Of a stretch of 7,063 nt of DNA, positions 1-6,948 are shown piece after piece (position 1 is the stretch's first letter; each line of letters opens with the position of its first letter). Location: contig CAJYHD010000454.1 of assembly GCA_913773715.1 (NCBI GenBank), positions 1 to 7,063 of the forward strand. The letters are read 5' to 3'. The notes beneath the pieces are model-generated. The model did not search any database. It saw nothing but the letters and a program-made list of their open reading frames with translations, and had not been told where the DNA came from. This DNA comes from an uncultured Sphingobium sp. (GTDB taxonomy: Bacteria; Pseudomonadota; Alphaproteobacteria; Sphingomonadales; Sphingomonadaceae). The position numbers were made by a program, and so were the translations under genes.

Positions 1-885
1 CACCGGCCTACGCCCCACGCGATCGCTCATCCATCCGACAAAGGGGGTGACGACTATCACCGCCACCGCCGCGATCGTCGACACCATCAACGCCTGCCCC
101 TCCGCCATCGCACCCACGCCCGTCAGAAACGCAGGCACATAGGTGATGCCGACATAATAAGTGATCGACCCCAATGCCGAAATCGCAAAGCCCCGCGCGA
201 TCGCGCCGCGATGATGCTTCAGGCTGTGCTTCAGTGGATTGGCGGGCAGGGTGCCGCGCTCCTTCTGCCGCAGGAAGTCGGGTGATTCCTCGACCGTCGA
301 TCGCGCGACCAATATGATCGCCGCCAATGCCGATCCTGCAAAGAAGGGGATGCGCCATCCCCAGGCATCCACGCTCGCCTGCGGCAGCAGCGCCACCGTC
401 GCAGCGGACAGGCCAACGGCCAGCAATCCGCCGACCTCGCTCGCCGCTGCCGCCAGCGACGTGATGAGGCCCCGCCGTTCCCGCGCCGCCCCCTCCAGCA
501 GATAGGCGACGACGCCGGTATATTCCCCGCCGACCGAGAAGGCCATGACGCAGCGCAAGCCCAGCAGCAACCCGCCCGCCGCCGGGCCGATCTGCGCATA
601 GGTCGGCAGCAATGCGGTCACCAGCATCGCCGCCGCCATTATGCCCATCGACAGCAACATGGTCAGCCGCCGCCCATAGCGGTCGCCAATATGGCCGAAG
701 ACGATCGCGCCCAGCGGCCTCAGCAGATAGGCAAGCGCGAAACTCGCCAGCGTCTGCCCCAGCGCCGCGTCGCCTCCGCCGAAGAAGGTGCGCGACAGGA
801 TCGTCGCGAAATAGAGGTAGAGCGTGAAGTCATACCATTCGACGATGGTGGAAAGCGCCGCCAGCGCCACCGACCGCCGCGACAT
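1..885 (-). CDS. MFS transporter, metabolite:H+ symporter (MHS) type, 3' end cut by window edge
   Basis: Inner-membrane secondary transporter, probably proton-coupled uptake of a small organic acid or zwitterion; the substrate cannot be read from the sequence. The frame is open for 295 residues and runs off the left edge, so about two thirds of a usual ~430-residue protein is present. Visible marks: an EWYDF motif in helix 1 (residues 16-20), the MFS loop 2-3 motif GHIGDRYGRR (64-73), the MHS-like SVGGEY segment followed by an acidic residue (117-131), WGWRIPFF before helix 6 (175-182), and the second-half loop motif GWMSDRVGRR (284-293). Several long hydrophobic stretches are consistent with about eight helices so far. 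The ATG at 885 lies 20 nt after the stop of the upstream lipoprotein gene and has no good Shine-Dalgarno. A TTG at 909-907 overlapping that TGA stop is a possible alternative start adding 8 residues. Probably the last gene of an rnd-lipoprotein-MFS transcript. The family call is firm, the substrate unknown. Confidence 0.88.
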   Translation of the reverse strand, partial: MSRRSVALAALSTIVEWYDFTLYLYFATILSRTFFGGGDAALGQTLASFALAYLLRPLGAIVFGHIGDRYGRRLTMLLSMGIMAAAMLVTALLPTYAQIGPAAGGLLLGLRCVMAFSVGGEYTGVVAYLLEGAARERRGLITSLAAAASEVGGLLAVGLSAATVALLPQASVDAWGWRIPFFAGSALAAIILVARSTVEESPDFLRQKERGTLPANPLKHSLKHHRGAIARGFAISALGSITYYVGITYVPAFLTGVGAMAEGQALMVSTIAAVAVIVVTPFVGWMSDRVGRRPV

Positions 886-905
886 GGTAGGATCAGCGTC
901 CGCCC

Positions 906-1208
906 TCAACCGCAGCGCGCCTGCGTCACCAGCATCTGCGCATCATAGCTGACGGTGACGCGATCGGGGCGGAAGTCCATCGTCATCGCCATGTCGGGAC
1001 CACCCCATCGAAACGTTTTCGCGTCGGACGCCTTCATGATCTCCGCACCCAGCGTGTCGGTCACTTTCTGCCCGGTAAAGCGCTCCAGCCCTTCGGCCTT
1101 GCACGATCCTTGCGCCGCAGCTACCGGCGTTCCCGGCCCTTCGCTCCCGGCGCCCGCGCAGGCGGCGAGCGGCAAGGCGGCGGCGGCAATCAGCATCGAT
1201 CGGGTCAT
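906..1208 (-). CDS. I78-type peptidase-inhibitor-like lipoprotein
   Basis: A 100-residue exported protein. A short charged start (MTRS), a hydrophobic stretch and the lipobox LAAC (residues 14-17) predict signal peptidase II cleavage before Cys17. Alanine at +2 points to the outer membrane rather than inner-membrane retention. After a Gly/Pro/Ala-rich linker, the domain at about 36-100 carries the features of the potato-inhibitor-I-like I78 family: a conserved Cys36, the TMDFRPDRV segment (76-84), an aspartate in the following strand and a C-terminal CG (99-100). C36 and C99 could form a disulfide. The family is associated with serine protease inhibition; activity here is inferred. The start at 1208 is preferred over the longer frame reaching 1370 because GGAGG lies just upstream, the signal peptide begins there, and the extension overlaps the end of rnd and is of low quality. 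It lies 59 bp downstream of rnd on the same strand. Confidence 0.82.
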   Translation of the reverse strand: MTRSMLIAAAALPLAACAGAGSEGPGTPVAAAQGSCKAEGLERFTGQKVTDTLGAEIMKASDAKTFRWGGPDMAMTMDFRPDRVTVSYDAQMLVTQARCG

Positions 1209-1210
1209 AT

Positions 1211-1219
1211 CCCCTCCTT
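1211..1219 (-). promoter_or_regulatory. Strong Shine-Dalgarno of the I78-type lipoprotein gene
   Basis: On the minus strand the sequence AAGGAGGGGATATG places an AGGAGG-type ribosome-binding site a few bases before the ATG at 1208. It decides the start against the upstream in-frame extension and is the strongest ribosome-binding site seen in this window. Confidence 0.8.
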
Positions 1220-1267
1220 CATTCCAGCGCAGACAACGCGCAAGCAAGAGGAACGACCCCGACCCGC

Positions 1268-2434
1268 TCATTCCGTCCGCGTCATCAGCAACCGGCCGCC
1301 CTTGACCGCGAAAGCCAGCCGCCCTTCGACCAGATCGACAGCATCGCGCCCGAACTGTTCGTAGCGCCACCCTTCCAGGATCGACAGCCCGTCCCGCACG
1401 CCCGCCGCCAGCGCGTCGATATCGTCGCCCCGCGCCAGCAGCCGCGCCGCCACGTCGATGTCGCGCGACCGGATCTTGAGCAGCAGCTTCAGCAAATCCG
1501 CCACCAGTGCACCATCTTTGCCGAGGCCCGGACGGCGCGGCTCGCGATCGGGCATCTCGTCGCGGTCGAGCGGCTTGGCATTGTTGATCGCGTGCATCAG
1601 CCGCGCGCCGATGTCGTTGGTCTTCCAGGTCGCGGATAGCCCCCGCACTTTGCCAAGGTCGTCCTGATTGCGCGGCGGGTGGCTGGCGATGTCGGCCAGC
1701 GTCTCATCTTTTACGATGCGCCCGCGCGGCAGGTTCTTGTCCTGCGCTTCCTTCTCGCGCCATGCCGCCAGCGACTTCAGCCGTCCCAGCACATCGGCCT
1801 TGCGGCTGGAAATACGCACACGCTTCCAAGCATCCTTGGGGTCATTCTGGTAATTGGCGGGATCGGCGATCCGCTCCATCTCCTGATCGAGCCAGCCGCC
1901 GCGCCCCGTCTTGCGCAGATCTTCCAGCATTTTGGGGAAGATCTGGATGAGGTAGGTGACGTCGCCGATCGCATAGTCGATCTGCCGCTTGTCGAGCGGG
2001 CGACGGCCCCAGTCGGTAAAGCGCGCACCCTTGTCGAGCTGCACGCCCATCCATGCATCGACGAGGTTGCCGTACCCGATCTGCTCGCCCAGCCCCAGCG
2101 CCATCGCCGCGATCTGCGTGTCGAACAGCGGGTGGGGCGTCTTGCCGGTCAGGTTGTGGACGATCTCGATATCCTGCCCGCCCGCATGAAAAACCTTCAG
2201 CACATCCTCATTGTCGACCAGCAGGTCGAGCAGGGGCTTGAGGTCGATGCCCGGCGCTTTCGGGTCGATCGCCGCTGCTTCATGCGCGTCGGCCACCTGA
2301 ACCAGGCACAGGTCGGGCCAATAGCTGTTTTCGCGCATGAACTCCGTATCGACGGCGATGTAGGGCGATTGGGCGATCCGGGCGCAGAAGTCGGCGAGTG
2401 TCTTGCTGTCGGTAATCAGCGGATGGATTTGCAT
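1268..2434 (-). CDS. rnd: Ribonuclease D
   Basis: A 388-residue DEDDy 3'-5' exoribonuclease that trims tRNA precursors and other structured RNAs in the cytoplasm; the length is normal for the family. Exo I is VDTEF with D29 and E31. Exo II is the [10 protein letters not shown] segment with D88. Exo III is YAIGDVTYL with Y154 and D158. All four metal-binding acidic residues and the catalytic tyrosine are therefore present. An HRDC domain follows at about 211-290 ([17 protein letters not shown] through the [13 protein letters not shown] segment), and the C-terminal ~100 residues match the second helical region of RNase D proteins. The ATG at 2434 is chosen because [13 protein letters not shown] begins the family alignment. 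The open frame extends to 2521, but its extra 29 residues look non-coding and enter the divergent promoter region. Only a weak SD (GAAGA) precedes the start. It is divergent from aspS and is the first gene of a probable rnd-lipoprotein-MFS unit. Confidence 0.96.
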   Translation of the reverse strand: MQIHPLITDSKTLADFCARIAQSPYIAVDTEFMRENSYWPDLCLVQVADAHEAAAIDPKAPGIDLKPLLDLLVDNEDVLKVFHAGGQDIEIVHNLTGKTPHPLFDTQIAAMALGLGEQIGYGNLVDAWMGVQLDKGARFTDWGRRPLDKRQIDYAIGDVTYLIQIFPKMLEDLRKTGRGGWLDQEMERIADPANYQNDPKDAWKRVRISSRKADVLGRLKSLAAWREKEAQDKNLPRGRIVKDETLADIASHPPRNQDDLGKVRGLSATWKTNDIGARLMHAINNAKPLDRDEMPDREPRRPGLGKDGALVADLLKLLLKIRSRDIDVAARLLARGDDIDALAAGVRDGLSILEGWRYEQFGRDAVDLVEGRLAFAVKGGRLLMTRTE

Positions 2435-2562
2435 ATGGTCTTCGATCTTATTATGGGCAGGCCCGCTCCCCGGCGGGCTCGTCGAAAGTCGACAAGGCAG
2501 GCCATAGCGGGGCTGCGACACTTTGTCATTTCCGTAAAACGAAGCTGAAAGACCAAAACGCC
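2435..2562. promoter_or_regulatory. Divergent rnd/aspS intergenic region
   Basis: This 128-bp gap must contain promoters for both the leftward rnd unit and rightward aspS. It holds a GC-rich inverted repeat at 2461-2478 (GCCCGC, 6-nt loop, GCGGGC) and a small one at 2481-2493 (GTCGA AAG TCGAC). For aspS, TTGTCA at 2523-2528 is a possible -35, but the hexamer 17 nt downstream (TGAAAG) is a poor -10. On the minus strand, CATAAT just upstream of rnd resembles a -10 without a matching -35. No strong SD precedes either start. That promoters lie here follows from the gene layout; the individual boxes are guesses. Confidence 0.45.
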
Positions 2563-4347
2563 ATGCACGCCTATCGCACTCACACCTGCGGCGCCCTGAC
2601 CAAGGCCGAAGTCGGCAACGATGTGCGCGTGTCCGGCTGGGTCCATCGCAAGCGGGACCATGGCGGCGTGCTGTTCGTCGATCTGCGCGATCATTACGGC
2701 ATTACCCAGATCGTCGCGAAGGCGGACAGCGATCCGCTGCGCGCGCTGGAAACGCTGCGTCTGGAATCGGTCGTCACGATCGAAGGCAAGGTCGTCGCCC
2801 GCGCCGACGAGGCGATCAACCCGCGCATGGCAACCGGCGAGATCGAGGTCGTGGCTGATAGCGTCACGATCCTCTCGGCCGCCGCCGAACTGCCGCTGCC
2901 GGTTGCGGGCGAGCAGGACTATCCCGAGGATATTCGTCTGCGCTACCGCTTCCTCGACCTGCGCCGCGAGACGCTGCACGCCAATATCGTCAAGCGCACG
3001 CAGATCATTCGCGACATGCGCCGCCGCATGGAGGACGCGGGCTTCACCGAATATTCGACGCCGATCCTGACCGCCTCTTCGCCGGAAGGCGCACGCGACT
3101 TTCTCGTGCCGAGCCGTATTCACGCAGGCAAATTCTACGCCCTGCCGCAGGCGCCGCAGCAGTATAAGCAGCTGCTGATGGTCGCGGGCTTCGACCGCTA
3201 TTTCCAGATCGCGCCCTGCTTCCGGGACGAAGACCCGCGCGCCGATCGCCTGCCCGGCGAATTCTACCAGCTCGACCTCGAAATGAGCTTCGTCACGCAG
3301 GAAGACGTCTGGAACACGATGGAGCCAGTGATCCAGCAAGTGTTCGCGCAGTTCGCGGGCGAAAAATATGTCACGCCAGCGGGCGAATTTCCGCGAATCC
3401 CCCATGCCGAAGCGATGCTAAAATATGGGTCGGACAAGCCCGATCTGCGCAATCCGATCATCATTCAGGACGTGACCGAGCATTTCCATGGCTCGGGCTT
3501 CGGCATCTTCGCGTCGCTGGTCGAAAGCGGCAGCGTCATCCGCGCCATCCCCGCACCGGGTGCAGGCGCTGGTAGCCGCAAATTCTTCGACGACATGAAC
3601 AATTGGGCGCGCGGCGAAGGCTATTCGGGTCTTGGCTATATCAACATCAAGGATGGCGTCCCAGGCGGCCCGATCGCCAAGAACCATGGCGAGGAAAAGA
3701 CCGCCGCGCTGATCGCTGCGCTTGGCCTCGGCCCCAATGACGGCGTGTTCTTCGCCGCTGGTAAGGAATCGCAGGCGGCGAAGTTGGCGGGTCTGGCGCG
3801 CATCCGCGTCGGCGAACAGCTTGACCTCGTCGACAAGGATCGGTTCGAACTCTGCTGGATCGTGGACTTCCCCTTCTACGAATATGACGAGGACACGAAG
3901 TCGATCGACTTCGCGCACAACCCCTTCTCCATGCCGCAGGGCGGGCTGGACGCGCTGAACGGGCAGGACCCGCTGACAATCAATGCCTATCAATATGACA
4001 TGGTCTGCAACGGGTTCGAGATCGCGTCGGGATCGATCCGCAACCAGTCGCCCGAGCTGATGGTCAAGGCGTTCGAGCTGGTCGGCCTGTCGAAGCAGGA
4101 TGTGGAGGACCGTTTCGGCGGCCTCTATCGCGCCTTCCAATATGGCGCGCCGCCCCATGGCGGCATGGCCGCTGGCGTCGATCGCATCGTCATGCTGCTG
4201 TGCGGTGCGCAGAACCTGCGCGAAATCACACTGTTCCCGATGAACCAGCGCGCCGAAGACCTGCTGATGGGCGCCCCCAGCGCCGCCGAATTCAAGCAAT
4301 TGCGCGAACTCCACGTCCGCGTCGTGGAGCCGCAAGCCAAGGCATAA
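2563..4347 (+). CDS. aspS: Aspartyl-tRNA synthetase, probably Asp/Asn nondiscriminating
   Basis: A 594-residue class IIb aminoacyl-tRNA synthetase that charges tRNA with aspartate in the cytoplasm; full bacterial length. Order: N-terminal OB-fold anticodon-binding domain (about 1-105), catalytic domain with motif 1 near 150-170, the flipping-loop region [13 protein letters not shown] (173-185), motif 2 [10 protein letters not shown] (220-229) followed by the QLDLEMSF segment (236-243), the bacterial GAD insertion (about 290-415), and motif 3 [10 protein letters not shown] (533-542). Residue 33 is His in [10 protein letters not shown], the state associated with nondiscriminating AspRS (for example Pseudomonas), where discriminating enzymes such as that of E. 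coli have Leu. This predicts that the enzyme also makes Asp-tRNA(Asn) for conversion by GatCAB. The ATG at 2563 begins the family alignment ([11 protein letters not shown]) and lacks a strong SD. It is divergent from rnd and followed by a palindromic repeat. The enzyme call is certain; the specificity is inferred. Confidence 0.98.
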   Translation: MHAYRTHTCGALTKAEVGNDVRVSGWVHRKRDHGGVLFVDLRDHYGITQIVAKADSDPLRALETLRLESVVTIEGKVVARADEAINPRMATGEIEVVADSVTILSAAAELPLPVAGEQDYPEDIRLRYRFLDLRRETLHANIVKRTQIIRDMRRRMEDAGFTEYSTPILTASSPEGARDFLVPSRIHAGKFYALPQAPQQYKQLLMVAGFDRYFQIAPCFRDEDPRADRLPGEFYQLDLEMSFVTQEDVWNTMEPVIQQVFAQFAGEKYVTPAGEFPRIPHAEAMLKYGSDKPDLRNPIIIQDVTEHFHGSGFGIFASLVESGSVIRAIPAPGAGAGSRKFFDDMNNWARGEGYSGLGYINIKDGVPGGPIAKNHGEEKTAALIAALGLGPNDGVFFAAGKESQAAKLAGLARIRVGEQLDLVDKDRFELCWIVDFPFYEYDEDTKSIDFAHNPFSMPQGGLDALNGQDPLTINAYQYDMVCNGFEIASGSIRNQSPELMVKAFELVGLSKQDVEDRFGGLYRAFQYGAPPHGGMAAGVDRIVMLLCGAQNLREITLFPMNQRAEDLLMGAPSAAEFKQLRELHVRVVEPQAKA

Positions 4348-4358
4348 TTTGCGCGCCC

Positions 4359-4364
4359 TTTTTT
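4359..4364 (+). other. T-run downstream of aspS without a clear terminator stem
   Basis: Six T residues follow CGCGCCC 11 nt after the aspS stop. The preceding bases form only a GCGCGC palindrome with no room for a loop, so a standard intrinsic terminator is not supported. The tract may aid pausing before the repeat that follows. Confidence 0.3.
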
Positions 4365-4365
4365 A

Positions 4366-4464
4366 ATCCGTTCGGTTCGAGTAGCCTTCGAGCGAAGCCG
4401 AGAAGGCGTATCGAGAACGGGTTCTCGCCCTTCGACACGCTCAGGGTCCTCGAACTGAACGGAT
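4366..4464. repeat. Palindromic intergenic repeat (REP-like), cloverleaf-like
   Basis: A 99-bp element fills most of the aspS-ppk2 gap. The outer arms are 4366-4381 and 4449-4464, complementary over 16 bp with one G/T (G-U in RNA) at 4374/4456. Between them lie three further inverted repeats: GCCTTC/GAAGGC (4384-4389 with 4402-4407), CGAGAAC/GTTCTCG (4412-4418 with 4421-4427) and CCCT/AGGG (4428-4431 with 4443-4446). The two halves are inverted, diverged relatives of each other and are full of TTCGAG/CTCGAA words. From memory, sequences of this style (TTCGAGTAG, ATCGAGAAC, CCTTCGACACGCTCAGGG) recur between genes in many sphingomonad genomes; copy number cannot be tested in this window, where I see only one. 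It has no coding capacity of its own. Confidence 0.82.
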
Positions 4465-4470
4465 GCTCGC

Positions 4471-5271
4471 ATGACCATCGACCTGTCCGACCACGAAAAG
4501 GGCAAGCCCTTCAAGGGCGACTATGACGCGACACTCGCCGCGCTTCAGGAGCGGCTGGCGAAGATCCAGGTCGCGCACATCATCCATGACAAGCGCAGCG
4601 TGATCCTGCTCGAAGGCTGGGACGCGGCGGGGAAGGGCGGCATCATCAAGCGGATGACCGCCGACTGGGATCCGCGCTACTATCAGGTCCATCCCATATC
4701 CGCCCCGACCGAAGTCGAGCGCGACCATCATTTCCTCTGGCGTTTCTGGACGCGGCTCCCCGCCGGTCGCAACATCGCGATCTTCGACCGCAGCTGGTAT
4801 GGCCGTGTGCTGGTCGAGCGGGTCGAGAGTTTCGCCTCCAAGAAAGAATGGAAGCGCGCCTATGACGAGATCAACGCTTTCGAAAAGCAGCAAATCGAAG
4901 CGGGCGCCAACATCGTCAAACTCTTCGTCCATATTACGCAGGACACGCAGGACGAGCAATTGGCACAGCGACTCGACACGCCCTGGAAGCGGTGGAAGAC
5001 CGGCGCGGACGATTATCGCAATCGCGCCCGCCGCGCCGAGTACGAAGACGCGCTGCACGCCATGTTCGAAAAGACCGACACCAAGCATGCGCCGTGGACG
5101 GTGATCGACAATAATCATCGCAAGGCCGGACGCATCGCCGCGCTGACCTATGTCGCCGACCGGCTGGAAAAGCTGGTGCCGATGACCTTCCCCGATGCCG
5201 ATCCTGCTGTGGTAGCGCTGGCGCATCAGGCCTATGGCTACGAGCCGAACGGCAAGCCGGAAAAGGATTGA
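4471..5271 (+). CDS. ppk2: Polyphosphate kinase 2 family phosphotransferase, single domain
   Basis: A 266-residue cytoplasmic P-loop kinase that transfers phosphate between inorganic polyphosphate and a nucleotide; the length suits a one-domain PPK2. Walker A is GWDAAGKGG (49-57) with K55; the Walker B/lid region is FDRSWYGRVLVERVE (105-119). ITQDTQDEQL (155-164), PWKRWK (171-176) and DDYRNR (180-185) are further family positions, and the C-terminal PWTVIDNNHR (208-217) is typical. The FDRSWYGRVLVERVE form resembles the C-terminal domain of polyphosphate:AMP phosphotransferases more than the FNRSWYNRAGVE form of NDP-using class I enzymes, so AMP or ADP as acceptor is the better guess, unproven. 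The ATG at 4471 is the first possible start: an in-frame TGA lies at 4456. The start is 6 nt after the palindromic repeat, so its ribosome-binding region (ACGGAT) is part of that repeat's outer stem. Confidence 0.94.
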   Translation: MTIDLSDHEKGKPFKGDYDATLAALQERLAKIQVAHIIHDKRSVILLEGWDAAGKGGIIKRMTADWDPRYYQVHPISAPTEVERDHHFLWRFWTRLPAGRNIAIFDRSWYGRVLVERVESFASKKEWKRAYDEINAFEKQQIEAGANIVKLFVHITQDTQDEQLAQRLDTPWKRWKTGADDYRNRARRAEYEDALHAMFEKTDTKHAPWTVIDNNHRKAGRIAALTYVADRLEKLVPMTFPDADPAVVALAHQAYGYEPNGKPEKD

Positions 5272-5335
5272 AAAACAAACACCTGTCATAATAGTGTCAT
5301 GAAAATCTAACGACCTGTTTACCATTGTCGGGCAG
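5272..5335 (+). promoter_or_regulatory. Leader region of the receptor gene with a TGTCAT direct repeat
   Basis: This 64-bp gap is clearly more AT-rich than its surroundings. TGTCAT occurs at 5284-5289 and again at 5295-5300, 11 bp apart, so both copies face the same side of the helix. CATAAT (5287-5292) resembles a -10 box, but the nearest TTGAAA (5268-5273) is only 13 bp away, too close for a standard pair. A promoter or operator here is plausible, not shown. Confidence 0.35.
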
Positions 5336-6688
5336 ATGGGTTGCATGTCCGCACCGACTACCCTCACCAGCCGATCGCGCAGGCCGCGCCCCGACCTGCA
5401 TGTCGTGGAAGCGACGCCCACGCCGACGCCCGCGCTCGATGGCCCGACGATTCGCCTGGGCCAGCCGCTCTGGGAGGCGGTCGATCTGTTTCGCGACGTG
5501 CCGGGCCTTCGCCTGCTGCCGGTGTTGGACGAGAGCGACCACCCGGTCGGCGCGATCTATGAGCGCGACATGCGCCGCATCCTCTTCAATCCCTTCGGCC
5601 ACGCACTGCTGCGAAACCCCAGCTTCGGCGGGCGGCTGGACGATCATGTCCGTCCCTGCGCGCTTGTCGAGCGAGGCGCGGACGTGGAGCATCTGGTCGA
5701 TGTCTTTGCCGCGCAGGGTGCTGGCTGCGACGGCCTGATCGCGGTTGAGCAGGGGCGCTATGCCGGGGTGATCGGCAGCGCGCTGCTGCTGCGCCTCACC
5801 GCCGAGCGGGACGCGCGCACCGCCATCGCCCGCGCGCAACGCGTCGAGCGCATCACGCGGGAAAGCCAGCATTTTGGGCAAGATGTCGGTCGCCTTACCG
5901 CCGATCTCGTCGGCATGGCGGACAGCCTCGCTGCACTAGCCGCCCGCGCCTCCGAAATGGCGCGCGCCGACGGAGCCGACTGCGCCGCCATGGCCGTCGC
6001 CGCCGATCAGACCGCCGAAACGCTCACCGACCTCGGCGCACGCGGCCAAAGCCTTGCCACCTTGTTCCACGCGATGGAGGATGATGTCCGCGACGCGGGC
6101 GACGCCATCCGCGACGCCGTATCCCACGCCCGCGTCAGCGTCCGCCGCAGCGCCGCGCTGCGCGACGAGGCGGACGAAATCGGCGAAGTCGTCGCCCTGA
6201 TCGACGCCATCGCCAAGGCCACCACCATGCTCGCCCTCAACGCCGGGATCGAGGCCGCGCGCGCAGGCAGCGCTGGCGAAGGCTTCGCCGTCGTCGCGCG
6301 CGAGGTGAAGTCGCTCGCCCACCAGACCCGCGACGCCGCCGCCGCCATCGCTGGGCGGATCGACCATATTCGCGCCACCGCCAGCGACGTCGCCCAAGAT
6401 CAGGCACATATGGACGCGGCCATCGGCACCGCCGACCGCCTGTCCGCCTCCGTCTTCGACGCGCTCGCCCGCCATGGCGATTTCAGTCGCGTGCTCGGCG
6501 CTGGCGTGGCCGAAGCCGGATCGTCCAGCGGCCATATCCGTGCAGGCGCGCGTCAGATCAGCGACAACGCGCAGCTTCGCGCCTCCACCGCGCAGGCGAT
6601 GCGCGACGTGTCCGACCGGCTTTCGGGCGAGGCGCACCGGTTGGAGGAACGCGCCGACGCCTTCATCGCTGCCATGCGCCTTTCATAA
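5336..6688 (+). CDS. Soluble methyl-accepting chemotaxis-type receptor with CBS-like N-terminal region
   Basis: A 450-residue signalling protein with no hydrophobic segment long enough to cross the membrane, so probably cytoplasmic. Residues 1-37 are a Pro/Thr/Arg-rich tail. Residues 38-155 resemble a pair of CBS-type repeats: [21 protein letters not shown] (59-79) and [20 protein letters not shown] (133-152) share the pattern of hydrophobic strands, G-x-I/V, and a following helix. No HAMP is evident. Residues ~160-445 are Ala-rich coiled coil with the MCP hairpin tip at 285-330, including [13 protein letters not shown] (299-311) and [15 protein letters not shown] (314-328). The usual IAxQTNLL is IAKATTML here, and the usual GExGRGF is GSAGEGF. 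It would act through a CheA/CheW-type partner, none of which is in the window. ATGs at 5336 and 5345 are both possible starts; neither has a strong SD. The MCP call is firm, the sensor fold and ligand inferred. Confidence 0.88.
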   Translation: MGCMSAPTTLTSRSRRPRPDLHVVEATPTPTPALDGPTIRLGQPLWEAVDLFRDVPGLRLLPVLDESDHPVGAIYERDMRRILFNPFGHALLRNPSFGGRLDDHVRPCALVERGADVEHLVDVFAAQGAGCDGLIAVEQGRYAGVIGSALLLRLTAERDARTAIARAQRVERITRESQHFGQDVGRLTADLVGMADSLAALAARASEMARADGADCAAMAVAADQTAETLTDLGARGQSLATLFHAMEDDVRDAGDAIRDAVSHARVSVRRSAALRDEADEIGEVVALIDAIAKATTMLALNAGIEAARAGSAGEGFAVVAREVKSLAHQTRDAAAAIAGRIDHIRATASDVAQDQAHMDAAIGTADRLSASVFDALARHGDFSRVLGAGVAEAGSSSGHIRAGARQISDNAQLRASTAQAMRDVSDRLSGEAHRLEERADAFIAAMRLS

Positions 6689-6701
6689 CGCAACAAAAGC
6701 G

Positions 6702-6730
6702 CTGGCATCGCGCCGCGATCCGGCTAGGCT
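6702..6730 (+). promoter_or_regulatory. Candidate promoter for the 61-residue small gene
   Basis: CTGGCA (6702-6707) matches the TTGACA consensus at four positions and is followed, after exactly 17 bp, by TAGGCT (6725-6730), which keeps the first two and last bases of the -10 consensus. It lies in the 74-bp gap after the receptor gene, 32 bp before the start codon at 6763. This is a pattern match only. Confidence 0.3.
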
Positions 6731-6741
6731 GTCCGTCCATA

Positions 6742-6755
6742 AGGACAAGGAGAGG
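6742..6755 (+). promoter_or_regulatory. Shine-Dalgarno of the 61-residue small gene
   Basis: The purine-rich run AAGGACAAGGAGAGG precedes the ATG at 6763, with AGAGG 7 nt away. It supports the 6763 start over the second in-frame ATG at 6772. Confidence 0.6.
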
Positions 6756-6762
6756 TTCAGCC

Positions 6763-6948
6763 ATGCTCGTCATGTTCGTCGGCACCGACCGTACGCAGAC
6801 CGCCGTCAATCCCGCCCAGGTCACGTTTGTCTCGTCCGTGGTGGAAGGCACGCGCATCCGCTTCGGCGAGGGTCGCAGCGTCACCGTCACCGAACCGATC
6901 GAGGCGGTGATGGAAAGCCTCAACCGCGCGATCCGCCCGCACGAATAG
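6763..6948 (+). CDS. Small conserved-type protein resembling the FlbD-like family
   Basis: A 61-residue protein with no signal peptide or membrane segment. Its pattern is a beta-rich N-terminal part with NPAQVTFV (16-23), a central TRIRFGEGRSVTV (30-42) strand-turn-strand, and a C-terminal helix EPIEAVMESLNRAI (44-57). This order, with an NPxxV segment, a short glycine turn, a V-T-V strand and an acidic helix, resembles small FlbD-like proteins known near flagellar genes. Similar short proteins of unknown role also occur away from flagellar loci, and no flagellar gene is visible here. A good SD and a possible own promoter lie upstream. It is probably a genuine gene given the family-like pattern and ribosome-binding site; the function is unknown and the FlbD link tentative. 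Confidence 0.7.
   Translation: MLVMFVGTDRTQTAVNPAQVTFVSSVVEGTRIRFGEGRSVTVTEPIEAVMESLNRAIRPHE

Noticed and set aside
1209..1370. 54-residue N-terminal extension of the I78-type lipoprotein
   Set aside because: It overlaps the end of rnd, has no family similarity, and would bury the signal peptide and the strong SD at 1211-1219.
1679..2548. 289-residue plus-strand open frame opposite rnd
   Set aside because: It lies entirely antisense to a well-supported rnd with all catalytic residues; its Arg/Leu/Asp-rich sequence is the usual mirror of a high-GC gene and shows no domain.
2416..4335. Two long minus-strand open frames (2416-3405 and 3418-4335) opposite aspS
   Set aside because: Both are antisense shadows of a complete aspS. 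Long open antisense frames are expected at this GC content, and neither has a ribosome-binding site or recognisable motif.
4348..4366. Intrinsic terminator after aspS
   Set aside because: A T-run is present but no stem-loop directly precedes it; GCGCGC is a palindrome without a loop.
4366..4464. tRNA gene or structured ncRNA suggested by the cloverleaf-like shape
   Set aside because: No tRNA consensus (no T-arm GGTTCRANYC in place, no CCA end, wrong arm sizes). The TTCGAG word pattern fits a REP-like repeat better.
4441..5421. 326-residue minus-strand open frame opposite ppk2
   Set aside because: Antisense to the full ppk2 frame, with low-complexity composition and no family features.
5936..6637. 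Gly-rich minus-strand open frame opposite the receptor gene
   Set aside because: Its glycine/alanine richness simply mirrors the Ala-rich coiled coil on the other strand.
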